Below are positions 1 to 12,522 of a DNA stretch of 64,000 nt, in pieces (position 1 is the first letter of the stretch; each line of letters starts with the position of its first letter). The stretch is from Gloeophyllum trabeum ATCC 11539 (taxonomy: Eukaryota > Basidiomycota > Agaricomycetes > Gloeophyllales > Gloeophyllaceae). The notes beneath the pieces are model-generated. The model worked only from the letters and a program-made list of their open reading frames with translations. It was not told the DNA's origin and made no database searches. The stretch covers positions 312,642-376,641 of the forward strand of contig NW_006920417.1 in assembly GCF_000344685.1 (NCBI RefSeq), written 5' to 3'. The position numbers and the translations under genes were made by a program.

Positions 1-1698
1 GATCGTCATCTGGACTCACCGCCAGATAGGTCGGTAGGCGGTTTCGTGTTTTCGACGGGACGCACAGACACCGAAGATTCCCCGCACTCCGCGAGCATGT
101 CACGACAGGTTTACAGGGCCCGCGCATTTCTTTTCGTTGCTTGGAGGGATGCGCTTGGGAGTCTTAAGATAGACTTCACGAAACAGATCTCCAAAGGCCG
201 CGCGCAGATTTCAGCAGATATGTGTCTGAGCATTACGTTTGCGCAATTAACTGCCGTAACTGCAGAGGCGAACGCTATGAAGCTACGACATAGACCATAA
301 GCGGCGGGCGATATTTCGAGCGCAGTCCGAAGACAGCGCAGGAGCCTTCGGGTTGTGTCGGTGAACATATGCAGACGGGCACAGACACCCGGGTCTGCTG
401 CGATCCCGAGCGCGCGGGTGGTGGGCGAAGCTGATCTGGGCACGGCCAAGTCTGATTGGAAAGAAAACCAACGTCAGAGAGGGTGTCTTGTTCGGCTCCG
501 TGCGGTAGGCGGGCACTGTGATTGGCTCGTGGCTGAGGAGGAGGACCCTGGTGTCCAGGTGTTCTGCGATTGGTCGGCGGATGGGCAGGGCATGGTAAGA
601 GGGTAAGTGGGCGCATTGGAGTCCGAATCCACGGTTGGCAGCCTGAGAGCTGCGAGGGTCGCGGCCGCTATGGCTGTCCATGTCATTGCACTATTCGCGC
701 GTGCATCGAGGCTGGTCAGACCAACTCTCCACATCCGGTCCGTACGCAGCCTGCTGGGGTCACGAGAGCGACCAGCCAGTAGCCTGATAACACAGAGCAC
801 AGAGGTGCCGGAACAGTGCCATTCTCCGACCGAGGAGCGACGATAGGAAAGTGAAGGCGTTGTGCGAACGGCCTGGAAAAACCCCGGGGGGAGGGGGGGA
901 CATCGGTAGGACAACATCTCCGAGCCTCTGTAGATATCGGTGACGTCCGCTAAAAGACCCAGAAAGCTACTTTGTTGACAACATAAGCGCGGAATTGGCT
1001 ATCCTCGAAAGAACATGTGTATCTGTCATGTCCCGAGAATGAGTACGTACCACTCGCAGCAATCGGCATGATGCAGCTTTTCCCATCGAGTTTGTGCTAT
1101 TGGTCAGTATCCCTACGTCGACCGCTGTCCCTTCTCTTGGTTTGCCCTGTATCCCTATGGAAGCGCTTGAGTCAAGGCTGAAGTCCATGGTCGGCCATGG
1201 AATCGATGTCAGTGTCTTGACCAAGGTGCGGCATCCAACCAGTCCCGCCATCGCGGCAAAGCCGGGCCGCTCACAGCAGGCGAGACTATGCTCAGATTCC
1301 AGCGATAGCGAACAGCCATAGCCAGCAGCTGCAGGCGAAGGGAAGGACGCCAGAGCGCGCGATGTGTAACCCATTGAAGGCTCGTTCACGCCTACAAGAG
1401 TCCGGCGGGGAGGGTCTCATATGTACTTGCTATATAGGTGCTCTGCTCCCGTGCTATCCATCGTCTTCTTATCGGCATTAAAATAATACCCAGGTATGAA
1501 GTCACCAGCACTAGCAAACTACAGTGCAGCGTCAGTAGTGCTCCAGGCTGTTGTCGAGCTCGTCACTCGTTGTGCCTGTGAGTAGTACTTACTAGTCGTC
1601 CTCGGTGGTCTGTCTCGCATACTTATCCACTGCAGGCCGGGACACGGAAGACAATATAGACTCCCCCAGGTAGACGTGCGTAGCAGCCAGGCCTCGTC
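1..1698. other. Gene-poor left edge, no supported gene
   Basis: No recognisable protein is seen on either strand. The longest uninterrupted frame is a 140-codon minus-strand frame (967-1389); it has no domain, signal peptide or splice context I recognise. A TATATA-like stretch near 1431-1436 could serve the plus-strand gene that starts at 1699. Confidence 0.5.
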
Positions 1699-2601
1699 AT
1701 GTCTCTTCCCCTTCCCAGCGACAACCAGCCCTACTGGGATATCTCTGCGTTGATGGCAGGGCAAGTGAATATCCCCGCTCACTTCATGATAGCGAATGCT
1801 CCCAACCCGTCCGAAATCATCGAAGCCCCCGCCCTAGCATTCCTCCTGCGGAGCCAGTTTCACCCCGACGTCAACATGATCTTTGACCTCGGCATCCGCA
1901 AGGACCTGGAAGGCTACCCGCGCCCCGTCTTCGAGCGGAGCGTTCAATTCTTCAAAGCCAAAGTCGAGCAGGACGCTCTGGAGGCTGTAGAGAAAGGGGG
2001 CCTGCGGGCAGACGATATCACGCATATTTGTCTCTCGCACTGCCATTGGGATCATATCGGCGATCCCTCCAAATTCCCCAAGGCCCAGATTATAGTCGGG
2101 GGCGAGAGCCGCGACTTGTTCAACCCGGGTTATCCAGAAGATCCCAAGTCCTGGTTCGCTTCGGACCTGCTACCACCCGAAAGAACTATATTCTTACCAC
2201 CAACCTCCGATGCGTCGACCCTTGACACCCAAGTGTGGAAGCCACTCGGACCGCTGCCATACGCTTACGACTTCTTCGGCGACGGCTCCCTCTATCTGGT
2301 AGCCGCAGGCCCGGGGCATCTCCCCGGACACATAAATGCCCTTGTACGCACGTCTGCGGATGGCGGGTGGGCGTACCTTGGCGGCGATTGCGCCCACGAC
2401 TGGAGACATATAACCGGAGAAGCAGATATTGCGGAGGGATCCCATAGGGATACCGCACTCGCTAAAGAGCACATTTCATACGTGAGGAAGCTGAGGGAAG
2501 CAAATCCGAGGCTGAGGGTATTACTGGCCCACGATAAAGGCTGGTACGAGAACGGCGAAGGCGAAGCTGCATTCTGGCCCGGTAAAGTCAAGTCTGCGTA
2601 A
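1699..2601 (+). CDS. Metallo-beta-lactamase superfamily hydrolase (lactonase-like)
   Basis: This is a single-exon gene for 300 residues. The metal-binding motif of the superfamily is visible as SHCHWDHIGD near residues 113-122 (HxHxDH). A second histidine lies in GPGHLPGH, an aspartate in GGDCAHDW, and a late histidine in LLAHDKGW, so all usual di-metal ligands are present. Order and length resemble the AHL-lactonase/AttM-like branch, which opens lactone or ester rings; the substrate cannot be read from the sequence. There is no signal peptide, so a cytosolic location is likely. The start is the first ATG of the open frame and gives a compact N-terminus. The gene is unlinked in function to its neighbours. 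The family is clear; the exact substrate class is inference. Confidence 0.85.
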   Translation: MSLPLPSDNQPYWDISALMAGQVNIPAHFMIANAPNPSEIIEAPALAFLLRSQFHPDVNMIFDLGIRKDLEGYPRPVFERSVQFFKAKVEQDALEAVEKGGLRADDITHICLSHCHWDHIGDPSKFPKAQIIVGGESRDLFNPGYPEDPKSWFASDLLPPERTIFLPPTSDASTLDTQVWKPLGPLPYAYDFFGDGSLYLVAAGPGHLPGHINALVRTSADGGWAYLGGDCAHDWRHITGEADIAEGSHRDTALAKEHISYVRKLREANPRLRVLLAHDKGWYENGEGEAAFWPGKVKSA

Positions 2602-2730
2602 TGTGGGTCGAATTAAAATAGTGGCGTTATGTACAAATGTGTGATGCAAGGTCAATGCAAGGTTCCGTGTGATGTAAATAAATATATGTATGCAATGAGA
2701 TGCAGATACCCAAGAAGAAGGTAAGGGACA

Positions 2731-5700
2731 TTACAACCAAGGAATCCCTTGTCTTTGTGCTGATTCCTTCATCAGCATTCTGAGGTCGTAGATATGCTCT
2801 GGTCGACCTCTCCACTCCCCGTCCTCGTCAGCGTCCCCCCAGTGGAACGTGTGCATCGTATCCACCTCATACCCTTCCGCCCATTTTTGCCGCACGAATG
2901 TGGCGTTGAATGGGGGATACCATATCCACCACTGCGAACAGATAATCCTGTCTCAGTACGTGCTTACTGCGACGCAAAGCAAGGACTTACATGATCAACA
3001 AATTGTATCCCCTTTCCCTTCATGATCTCCACCGGGTCTTCCAATTCTTCTTTCCGGTCGAACTCACCAAGTTCGCCGACGACCAGGTGGACCGCTGTCG
3101 GTACTGCGATTTCCAAGAAACATTCCGTCTCGAGAAACAGACCCAACGTTTCGATGAACACCTCCCGATATTGTCCTGGGATGTACAGGGTATCCGCGGA
3201 GCCGCCTATCAAGCGAGTCGTCCCGTTGGTGAAAAGCCGCGACATCCTGCTACGCATATGCTCGGGTGTACGAAGGAAGGCTGGGTAGCAGGCCTTGAGG
3301 CCGACGCGAGGGTCGCTAGAAACCGAGAGTTACATTCATGAAACAATACCCTAGCATGAGCAACGTACCCCCACCTATGGAATTGTTGTTGCTACATCAG
3401 TTATCGGGCTACTGCATCAAACGATCAGATAGACGTACCACCAATCAGGTCCCCAGCCTCGCCAACCCACTGTCCAATCCACCTCCGGGTCGGGTCCGAC
3501 GACCACCGGCGTTGCATGCCTGTTTTGATCATAGTTTCCGTCCATCACCGGCGCCGAGTCATTCCTCACAGGCGGATCTTCCTGCACGCGGACGTTCGGT
3601 ATGCGCTCCCCGGCACTGACGCCATGTCTCTCCTGCCGCTCCTCACTTCCCGGAGTTGTCGTAGTGACATTCGGAGGAGGACCGGTCAGGGCAGGATTCC
3701 AGACATATTCGCCCGCGAAGGAGTGGTACCAGAATCTCTCTTGGTCGAACAGAGTTAGCCGAGGCACGTTGAGCAGTGCGTCGAAGGGCGCCCAGAGATA
3801 GCCTTTGTAGCATGGATGTTGGGTCAGCGCGGTGTAGAGCATGTGATGCGCCATCTGGCGGTGAGGGATGAGCACTGATGAGAAGACGCAGAGAGTGGAT
3901 GGATATACGCACTCGCCCCGCCATTTTGTAGTGCTTGGGATCAGACAGGTCCTCGTCAGACATGTACGAATCGACCACGACGTCATAAGAGTGCTTGAAA
4001 CCCTTGTCCTCCCGACTCTTGGGACCTACGAACAGGATCTAAACTCGAGTACAACCAGTCAATATACCCATTGCAGCGAGAACGCTGATCATCCGTACAT
4101 TTGGAAACCACTCCCCATACACATCCCTGTAATAATCAAGGTTCACGTCATACCTCGCATGGCTGAAAAACACAACCAGCAGGACATCGTCGAAGGCATG
4201 CAACCGCTTCTTCGCGGGGCCCCCGTGCCCGCTGCCAGGACAATGCGCGCAAGGCAGCGGCGGCACAGGCAGGGGCATGCGCGCGCACTTCGGCCGCTGA
4301 AACTCGGCCATGAGACTCGATAACGCGAGCGGTGCCTGCTGGTCGGGGCGGAAGTGAACCGAGGGGAAGGGCGAACGGATTATCAGCGCCAAAGTAACAA
4401 CGAAAGAGAATACGGGCAGAAACAGCGGGGGACTGATGCGCCCTAGAATGGGGCCGTATGTTGAGGAAGGGCGATCGTTTTCGGGGACCGTTTTCTCTCG
4501 CTCCATCAATGCCCAGCACCCAAAGGCAGCAACGGCGCAGGCAAAGAGGATCCCAGGTTGGGATAAGAGGAGGCCGGCGTACAGCATGTACCCGGATATG
4601 TAGGCTAGGCTTCGCATGACCGTGAAGACAGACAACGCAAGGACACCCCATTCTGTATAATAAGGAAGGCAACATAAGCGTGGCTGTCAGCACATAATAT
4701 CAAGAGTTCTTGCACATCTCACCATAGAGGATACACAGCTCTGAAAGGTCGACTCCGGCCTTGAATATGGGACGCAGGAGTTCAGGCAGCGGAGATGAGC
4801 GCAACTTCTGGTGGGCAGAATACAGAATGTTGCGGTCCATGTAGGCGGAAGGCGAAGGAAGCCCTGAATCTCGTGAGAGAGCTATCACAACCAGAGTCAT
4901 GAAAAGGCTAGTCCCGAAGAATCCAGTGTTGATCGCGAGGAGGGAGCGGTCGTATGATTTGAATACCTGTGTAGCTGATCGTTCGTGCGGTCTAAAGCAC
5001 TTATGCAACTCTACGTACCCAATCAGTAAGAACCAGAGTAATTGCTTGGTGTAATGCGTATGACGGTATGATGGAATAATGTCGTGATGTGTCGAAATTA
5101 GGGAGTAGAATATTCTACTCAAACGAGAGCATTGTTCAGAGACAGAATGTCAATTCTACATTAGCCTGAATGTACCTTGATTATGACAAATCCGCAGATC
5201 TGTCCCGGTGAAAGTGAGAAGAAGCCCTCGCAGATACGAGAGTCCTACCTGAAGCAACGCCGACAGCCAGTCGACACTGGTAAAAGATTTCGACCATAAG
5301 GAGCGCAAGAGAACAAGAGAGAGCAGGGGCAGGGCGGCTACTATTAGGGACAGTGCTATAGGATCGAGGAATATTCCAGCGATCGAGATCTGGATGACGC
5401 GCGTCTTCAGTTATCGAAACAGTGCCGGACAAGACGCACTTACATGTTGGGAGTAACAGACATGCAAGAAAGACAGAGATAGAATAACAGAAAGATAGTC
5501 TTTGACGCTGAGTGGGTGATGCGATGGTACGTTATTATGAATGGGTAGGCTCTGGCTCGCGCCGTCTTCCATTCCGGTGTCTCCGCGTGCATCAAATAAC
5601 AATCGCGCCTCGTTACCGTCCCGGAGCTCCAGTGACTCTCTTCCATAGTCGGGCTGATGATGTTTGCTTCTTCTTCGCCAGAGACACCAGGTCAGCGCTG

Positions 5701-5990
5701 TAGCCAGCTTGATGCCTTCCGCCCAGGCCAGCTGTCCTAGAGTGAAGCTCGGTACCGGGGGTTCATAGTGTTCTGCAGCAAGGCGTTCTCTTCTGTCCTT
5801 GTCCTTCTCTAGCCAGACCCATAGGAAGATGAAGCCGCCCTAAGACATACAGCGCACGATATTCATAGACATGGTCACCTGGAATTCGTACGTGTATTCC
5901 TGGCAGTTTACTCACGAATGTAAATACCCCCTTTACCGTTCTCTCCGACGGCCTCGACACTAGTCTCACGGCGCTATATGGACCTTTCAT
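2731..5990 (-). CDS. Nucleotide-sugar-transporter-like membrane protein fused to glycosyltransferase-like domain
   Basis: This is a multi-exon minus-strand gene. The N-terminal half (about 5990-4500) has a series of hydrophobic segments resembling SLC35/nucleotide-sugar transporters: a helix like GQLAWAEGIKLATALTW, then PLLSLVLLRSLWSKSF (compare the transporter repeat with a short basic loop), then VDLSELCILYEWGVLALS. One continuous exon (about 4660-4050) then carries the last helices, an extra hydrophobic segment, and the beginning of a second domain (FDDVLLVVFFSHARYDVNLD). Downstream exons add YKGYLWAPFDALLNVPRLT, similar to the acceptor/donor-site region of some lumenal glycosyltransferases (STELLO/DUF288-like), but without a clear DxD. 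The last exon ends in MLMKESAQRQGIPWL and a stop at 2731. Inference: a Golgi protein combining sugar-nucleotide import with glycan synthesis. The first exon boundary and start (5990) are uncertain. Confidence 0.6.
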
Positions 5991-6264
5991 AAGCAGAAGA
6001 GGCGAGATGGCCGAAAATGAGACCCAGCAGACGGTTCATGCAATTCGTGGAGGCGCAGCTCATTAGCGCCCAGCGCTGTCGCCAGCACAGCTTTGCAACC
6101 CGGATCAATCGTCGAATCTGGCGATCTCACAAAATCTGGTGACGTCGCCAGTCTGCCTCTCGCCTGTAGACGCAAAGCACGATAGCATGGACACAATACA
6201 AGATACAGCATGTCTACAGATATACTCTCCCAAATCTTCCGCGCCATTGAGGGTCGCCCTCATT

Positions 6265-7705
<1,441 letters not shown>

Positions 7706-8073
7706 CTGCGAACCAATGATTGGCGTCTCGTAACGTTGAAGAGAGGAACGAATCTTACTTTTGGTTTATCAAAGGAAGGGACTCCGCTCGACTCAGAGCG
7801 TCTATGGAGGAGGAGTGTAGTGGGGGGTATGATAGAGGCGTAAAATGTGCAAGTCCGATGGAGTCATGGCCATGATCGTAGTCTGGAAAGAGCCGACCAC
7901 GTGCACGTGCATCGCATTTTCGGCCTTCGCGGACGTCTGTGACAGTCCACTATTAATATTGTGCCGCCGTTTTCTAAGTCCTGTCACTGCTTGGCTGCTG
8001 TTCGACGCTGTCTGCCCTCACGACTTTCAATCACAGAAACTCCTTCAGCAAGGCTCTCTGACTTTACCCCAAG
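7706..8073. promoter_or_regulatory. Divergent promoter between DAHP synthase and TIM9
   Basis: This short intergenic stretch separates two genes transcribed away from each other and must hold both promoters. It also probably holds the unresolved first exon of the DAHP synthase: a frame ending in a short stretch before GTAAG at about 7752 looks coding, but its phase does not match the next exon. Confidence 0.5.
7898..7909. promoter_or_regulatory. Tandem E-box CACGTGCACGTG
   Basis: Two CACGTG hexamers lie directly head to tail, making a 12 bp perfect palindrome in the divergent DAHP synthase/TIM9 promoter. CACGTG is the core site of fungal bHLH factors such as Cbf1/Pho4 types. The sequence is certain; a role in regulating either gene is inference. 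Confidence 0.5.
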
Positions 8074-8519
8074 ATGGATTTCTCGCAATTTAACTCTGCC
8101 GAGCAGGCGCACATGAGCCGTATCATCGAGAAGAAGCAGGTACGTGGAGTTCTTGCAGCTTCACTGGCGTTCACGTCTCAAGGCAACTCTTCGGCCGAAT
8201 GCAGATGCAGGATTTTATGCGGATGTACTCGAAACTGGTGGACAGATGTTTCAACGCGTGCTGTAATGACTTCACCAGCAAGGCATTGTCATCAAAAGAG
8301 GTGCGCAGTTCTCTCACCCGAGCGATTTGCGAGGTTGTTGACACTAATCCGTCCCTTTCGCAGGAGCAATGTGTCCTGAACTGCACGGACAAGTTCCTAA
8401 AACACTCGGAGCGGGTAGGAGCGCGATTCGCGGAGCAGAATGCAGGTCAGTAGCCGTAGCCTAGATGTTGTGGAAATTCTCATTCCTTCAATTCAGATAT
8501 GATGAACGGGCAGCAATAA
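8074..8519 (+). CDS. TIM9: Mitochondrial intermembrane-space chaperone Tim9
   Basis: Four exons (8074-8139, 8205-8300, 8364-8445, 8497-8519) give 88 residues. The twin CX3C motif is CFNAC and CVLNC, 23 residues between the two first cysteines, as in small Tims. The flanking text [16 protein letters not shown] and [13 protein letters not shown] is that of Tim9 rather than Tim8, Tim10 or Tim13. Tim9 pairs with Tim10 in a hexamer that escorts hydrophobic carriers across the intermembrane space; the four cysteines form two internal disulfides by the Mia40 route. There is no presequence, as expected. All introns are GT-AG and the exon lengths add up to a whole number of codons. Confidence 0.95.
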
Positions 8520-9411
8520 TCGCAATTGTCAGTGCCTGTGACCTAGCCATACTTGTACTATCACCCTTAATCACATCCCGCAACTCTCTGCTCCATAATC
8601 TGGATACCGTGGTCTGAGCCTTCGCCAGTGGTGTCCCTAGGTATGTTAGTGGAACTGATGATACGTCCGTTACCCGGAATATCGGGATTTGGTGTCAGCC
8701 GTTGTTCTGGGACTGTTACCTCGGCCATCGCTCGTCCCCTTCGAGGAACCTCCTCGGTGTTGTCCATTCACTCTCGTCCTCCGTCTTGGCCCAGCACTGT
8801 AACATCATGATGTCCTCGGTGAGGTGTAATAGATGACTTTATGCATTTGGATTCTTACTGCTTTTTGTGACGATGGATTGATGTTATTTGAGTCGAGGAG
8901 TGCTCCCGCATCGTTCATAGCGTATCCAGCGGTTGAAATACCGAGTAACTTTCGACGTCGGCCATGTCTCGCCAGTCAAATGTTACCGAGTCAAGGCCTC
9001 CCGCTTCATATGCATGCCTTGGCGTAAATCTGTGCGTACAGTCAGTTGCGCACGTAGATACCTGTATACGTAGTGGAAACCCCCATAGTTATGAGGAGGT
9101 TTCCAAGACTTCAGGATAAGTATGCCCTCTATTAATACCAATGGCTATAAGCCGGGCGATTAGGCAGCCGGGCACATCGTTTTGTGGGTGGGTATGTGAG
9201 GGACGTCGCTGTCATTCCATTGAGAACGATCAGTATGAAAGCAGTCAGCAAAACTATATCCAGTGCGAGCGATGGACTCGTATGGAAAGAAAGATTTGGG
9301 CACGGGCGGGGGGACAGTATTGAGTCACAACTGCACGTGATGTGACATGTCGCGCAGTCATTAGAGCTGGCGCCTCCGAGTCCTTACGTGTCTTACAGCG
9401 CGTCCATCAAG
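8520..9411. other. Intergenic, no supported gene; one small hairpin
   Basis: Opposed short frames occur at 8567-8767 (minus) and 8628-8810 (plus); neither has recognisable content. At about 9073-9102 an imperfect inverted repeat (GGAAACCCCC and GGAGGTTTCC around an 8-10 nt loop) could fold, perhaps as a transcript terminator or element remnant. Confidence 0.4.
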
Positions 9412-12047
9412 ATGGCACCCACGAACGGAGAAAGGTCGGATACCTCAGAACCGCCCGAAGCAGGGACACAACCAAAGAGACTGAAGATTACCGCCTGGAA
9501 CGGATGGGAAGTCCTTCAGAAATGCGATGCCACCAAGACCGCGAAGAAATGGACGCGTCCAAGGGCGAGTGGGAAGCTGGCGCGTCTCCCTTCTCTACCG
9601 TTGGACATATTATTTGAGGTATGCGCCCCTCTCCATAACCGCTGTGACGCGTTATTGAGCGAGGCTGCTAGATTTTCGGACATTTACCGCCCTTGGACGT
9701 CCTGCATCTGGCGAGGACTACGAAAGCGCTCCGACGCATCCTCATGCACCGGTCCTCAGTCGGGATCTGGAGGGCTGCTCTCAGGACTGTAGAAGGTCTC
9801 CCAGACTGCCCTTCCGATATGTCAGAACCAGCCTATGTCAATCTCGTCTTCGATACGCATTGCCACGTACGTCTGCGCGGTTCGACGATAGTCTCGAGCC
9901 AGAGAGCTAAGTACATTCTATTAACACCTAGGAATGTCTTCGCAAGAACGTCCGGAACCCCGACTACAGACTGCGAGTGCGGTATTGCTCCGGATGCGCT
10001 AGGAGATGGTAGGTTAAACATGACAAGCGGCACGCATCAGCTCATACGTTTGCATTCAGCCTGGAAAACATCGAAGACGTTGAGATGGAGGAAGTGTTCT
10101 TTGACTGTCTCGTCTTGTCCGATTGGAACTGTAGTAAGTCAAAATTCTATGCGACCCTCGCCAAAATGATTAATTCAGGTAGCTTATGACGAGGACATCA
10201 TGTATCACAAGGCCAGCGCGGAGAGAATCAGGAAGGAATACTATGCGCTCCCCGAAGACAAACGAGCCGAATACGTCGAACGTAGACAAAGCGAGGTCAT
10301 AAAGATTACCGAGGTGAGGACGTATCACAGCGTGAGGTATGCGATATTGACAGTGTACCTTCTAGCACGCTGAACTCTGCGATGACTGGGAAGCCGATGT
10401 GTTCGAGAAACGGTTGGCTGAGAACGACCTGATCAGAGCCGACAGAAAACGGGCGTGAGTGCTACACCCCCACCCGGTCTTCACCCGGCTCACTTGAGCT
10501 CCAAGCATAATCGAACGCCTCACTGCCTTGGGGTGGGGTGAGGAGATAGAGAAACTCCCGACGCGCTACGACAATCGTTACCCCAATGTCATCCCGCTGA
10601 AAGACCACCCAAAGGTCCGAGAGGCCAAACCCTTGACGGCTCGCGGTGAGTCCGCACCGCCAGCACGGCGGGCTGCTGTCTGACAATCTCTTTGTACAGT
10701 ATGGCAGAATATCAAAGACACCATGATAGAATACATGGAGCAGATGAAGGAGCACCGGCTCCGAGTCCAGCAGGCCACGTACGTGCGGGAAAATAAGGAG
10801 CAGGCCATGAAGATGTACCGTATCTGGAGGGAAACCTTGCCAGCATCGGAGCTGGAGCTCGGCATCCCTTCTGTGCTCGATTTTTGCCACTTCAAGCCTA
10901 TCCGGGATCTATGGGAGGACACCAATGAGGTAAAAGAAGATATCGAGTTCTGGGCTCAAATAGCGGACCGGGGGCGAATGACCAAGTTCGTGGAGGACTG
11001 GCGGAACAAGGCCAAGGACGAGCTGCTCCCCAAGTTAATGGGCGGGATACCGTTCAGGTGCACGCAAGCGCAGCTCGAGCTCGCCGTGGCTGTCTTCCGG
11101 TGCACCGAGGTGCCACACGTTCACTTCAAAAAGCAATACCACTGCAACATGGCGGCCAAGGGCTCAGGCTGGCCAAAGGAGGACGAGCAGGATCGGATTT
11201 GGTATCCGCAAATGCTCCACCACAAGTGCAACACGGTTACGGGCGTGGGGCTGAGGGAGCTGCCCGCGGTGAAGGACGACCCGCTTCTGGTGCTCGGGGA
11301 CGGGGAGTACGGGTATACCTGTGGCGCGAAGCGACAGACCTGGTCTTGCAAGAAATTGGTGTTCGATGAGAAGGCCTCGAAGGTCGTTGTCAATATACTG
11401 GTGGCCTGCGGTATGGATCCCCGGACGACCACGGTCGCTGAGCTTGACAAGGAGGACCCGAGGTTGGTATGCCTCAAGTGCACCTACGGCCACAGGTGTG
11501 ACGGAGAAAGACGGGTGCAGGTCCGATGTTGGAGGAACATGGTAAGTCTAGTCAACGTTTGGGCGTTCTTGTGATTGTTGATGGTATTTTGGCCAGGTTG
11601 CGCACTGCTTGAAGAAGCACTGGGGTGACTTGCGCATCCAGTACGAGCGGCTCACCGACGAGGACGTAAAGAAGGCGAAGGACATCGAGGCGGGGTACTA
11701 CTCCAAGCCCATTAGCCCTTACGAGAAGATGAACCCGGTATGGCAATGTGACTTCTGCCGAGACACGACCCAGGAGACGGACAGATGCACGTTGCAAGAC
11801 ATCAAGCAACACATGAAGACCAGGTGGGTGGAACACTGCACTGCAAGTTCCAACGATATATTGAGCTTTTTGCAGCCATAGCCTCTCGTATCCTGTGCAG
11901 GACCTGCACTATTGCCGTGCCCTGGATGCCCCTCCTGACGAGCCCACGACGATTTCTATGGTACCCGGACCATCGACCGTGGTGCCCTTCCCAATGACCA
12001 TTGAACAGTGGGATAGGTTGCCCTATGAATCTGGTCTTCTGCCGTGA
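9412..12047 (+). CDS. F-box protein of the basidiomycete-expanded type
   Basis: The first exon encodes a basic, hydrophilic N-terminus followed by an F-box that crosses the first intron: LARLPSLPLDILFE then IFGHLPPLDVLHLARTTKAL. Downstream exons read RYCSGCARR (CxxC), a long charged helical region (VQQATYVRENKEQAMKMYR), a Cys-rich stretch (CLKCTYGHRC) and a late WQCDFCRDTTQETDRC with a following His, which could be part of a zinc site. At least nine introns are seen; the last junction has two possible acceptors (ending near 11882 or 11901), and the former keeps frame into the final exon ending YESGLLP. F-box proteins link substrates to SCF ubiquitin ligases through Skp1. The substrate is unknown. 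An upstream in-frame ATG at 9388 is possible. Confidence 0.75.
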
Positions 12048-12522
12048 TCACGATGGGGTTGAGACAACCTCAGGGGAACTAACAGTAGGAGGCACTGTAT
12101 ACTTACTATATACTTACTACGCTACTGCAAATTTATGTGGAGAGATTTTAGGCTTATTCTTATTGAACATGGATTAATGTAAAGAGCAGCAGCGGTCACC
12201 GGCGTGGTGAGATACTCGCGCTAATTATAGCTCTCGATCGAGGTGAGGCGGGCCGCCCCTACGCGCCCCAATTGTGGACAATAACGGGTGCCTCTGCAAT
12301 TCATCAGCTATTCTGCGCCGCACAACCCGCCATTGTATCTCAACGCTGCCGGCATCGCAGCTCCTCTCTGACACCTGCACAAGGCAAGCTTTGCGTCCTC
12401 TGATTGTTGCCTTTTCCTGTATATAAGCTCGCTGTGCGGGCGCCCTTGTTTAACTTTACAATTCTTGGCCTACCGCCTGAGGCGCGCCCTCTTTACGCTC
12501 TTTCATTACTCTCGTTTTTAAA
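12048..12522. other. Intergenic stretch holding the GH71 promoter
   Basis: No gene is seen. The right half is the promoter of the glucanase gene, with a clear TATA element (listed separately) and a pyrimidine-rich leader. Confidence 0.5.
12420..12427 (+). promoter_or_regulatory. TATA box (TATATAAG) of the GH71 gene
   Basis: A perfect TATATAAG lies 96 bp before the start codon at 12523, the normal spacing for a fungal core promoter with a leader of about 60 nt. Confidence 0.6.

Noticed and set aside
967..1389. 140-codon minus-strand frame at the left edge
   Set aside because: No domain, signal or homology recognised; length is possible by chance in GC-balanced DNA. Noted but not listed as a gene.
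8567..8810. Opposed 60-66 codon frames after TIM9
   Set aside because: They are complementary shadows of each other with no recognised content or splice context.
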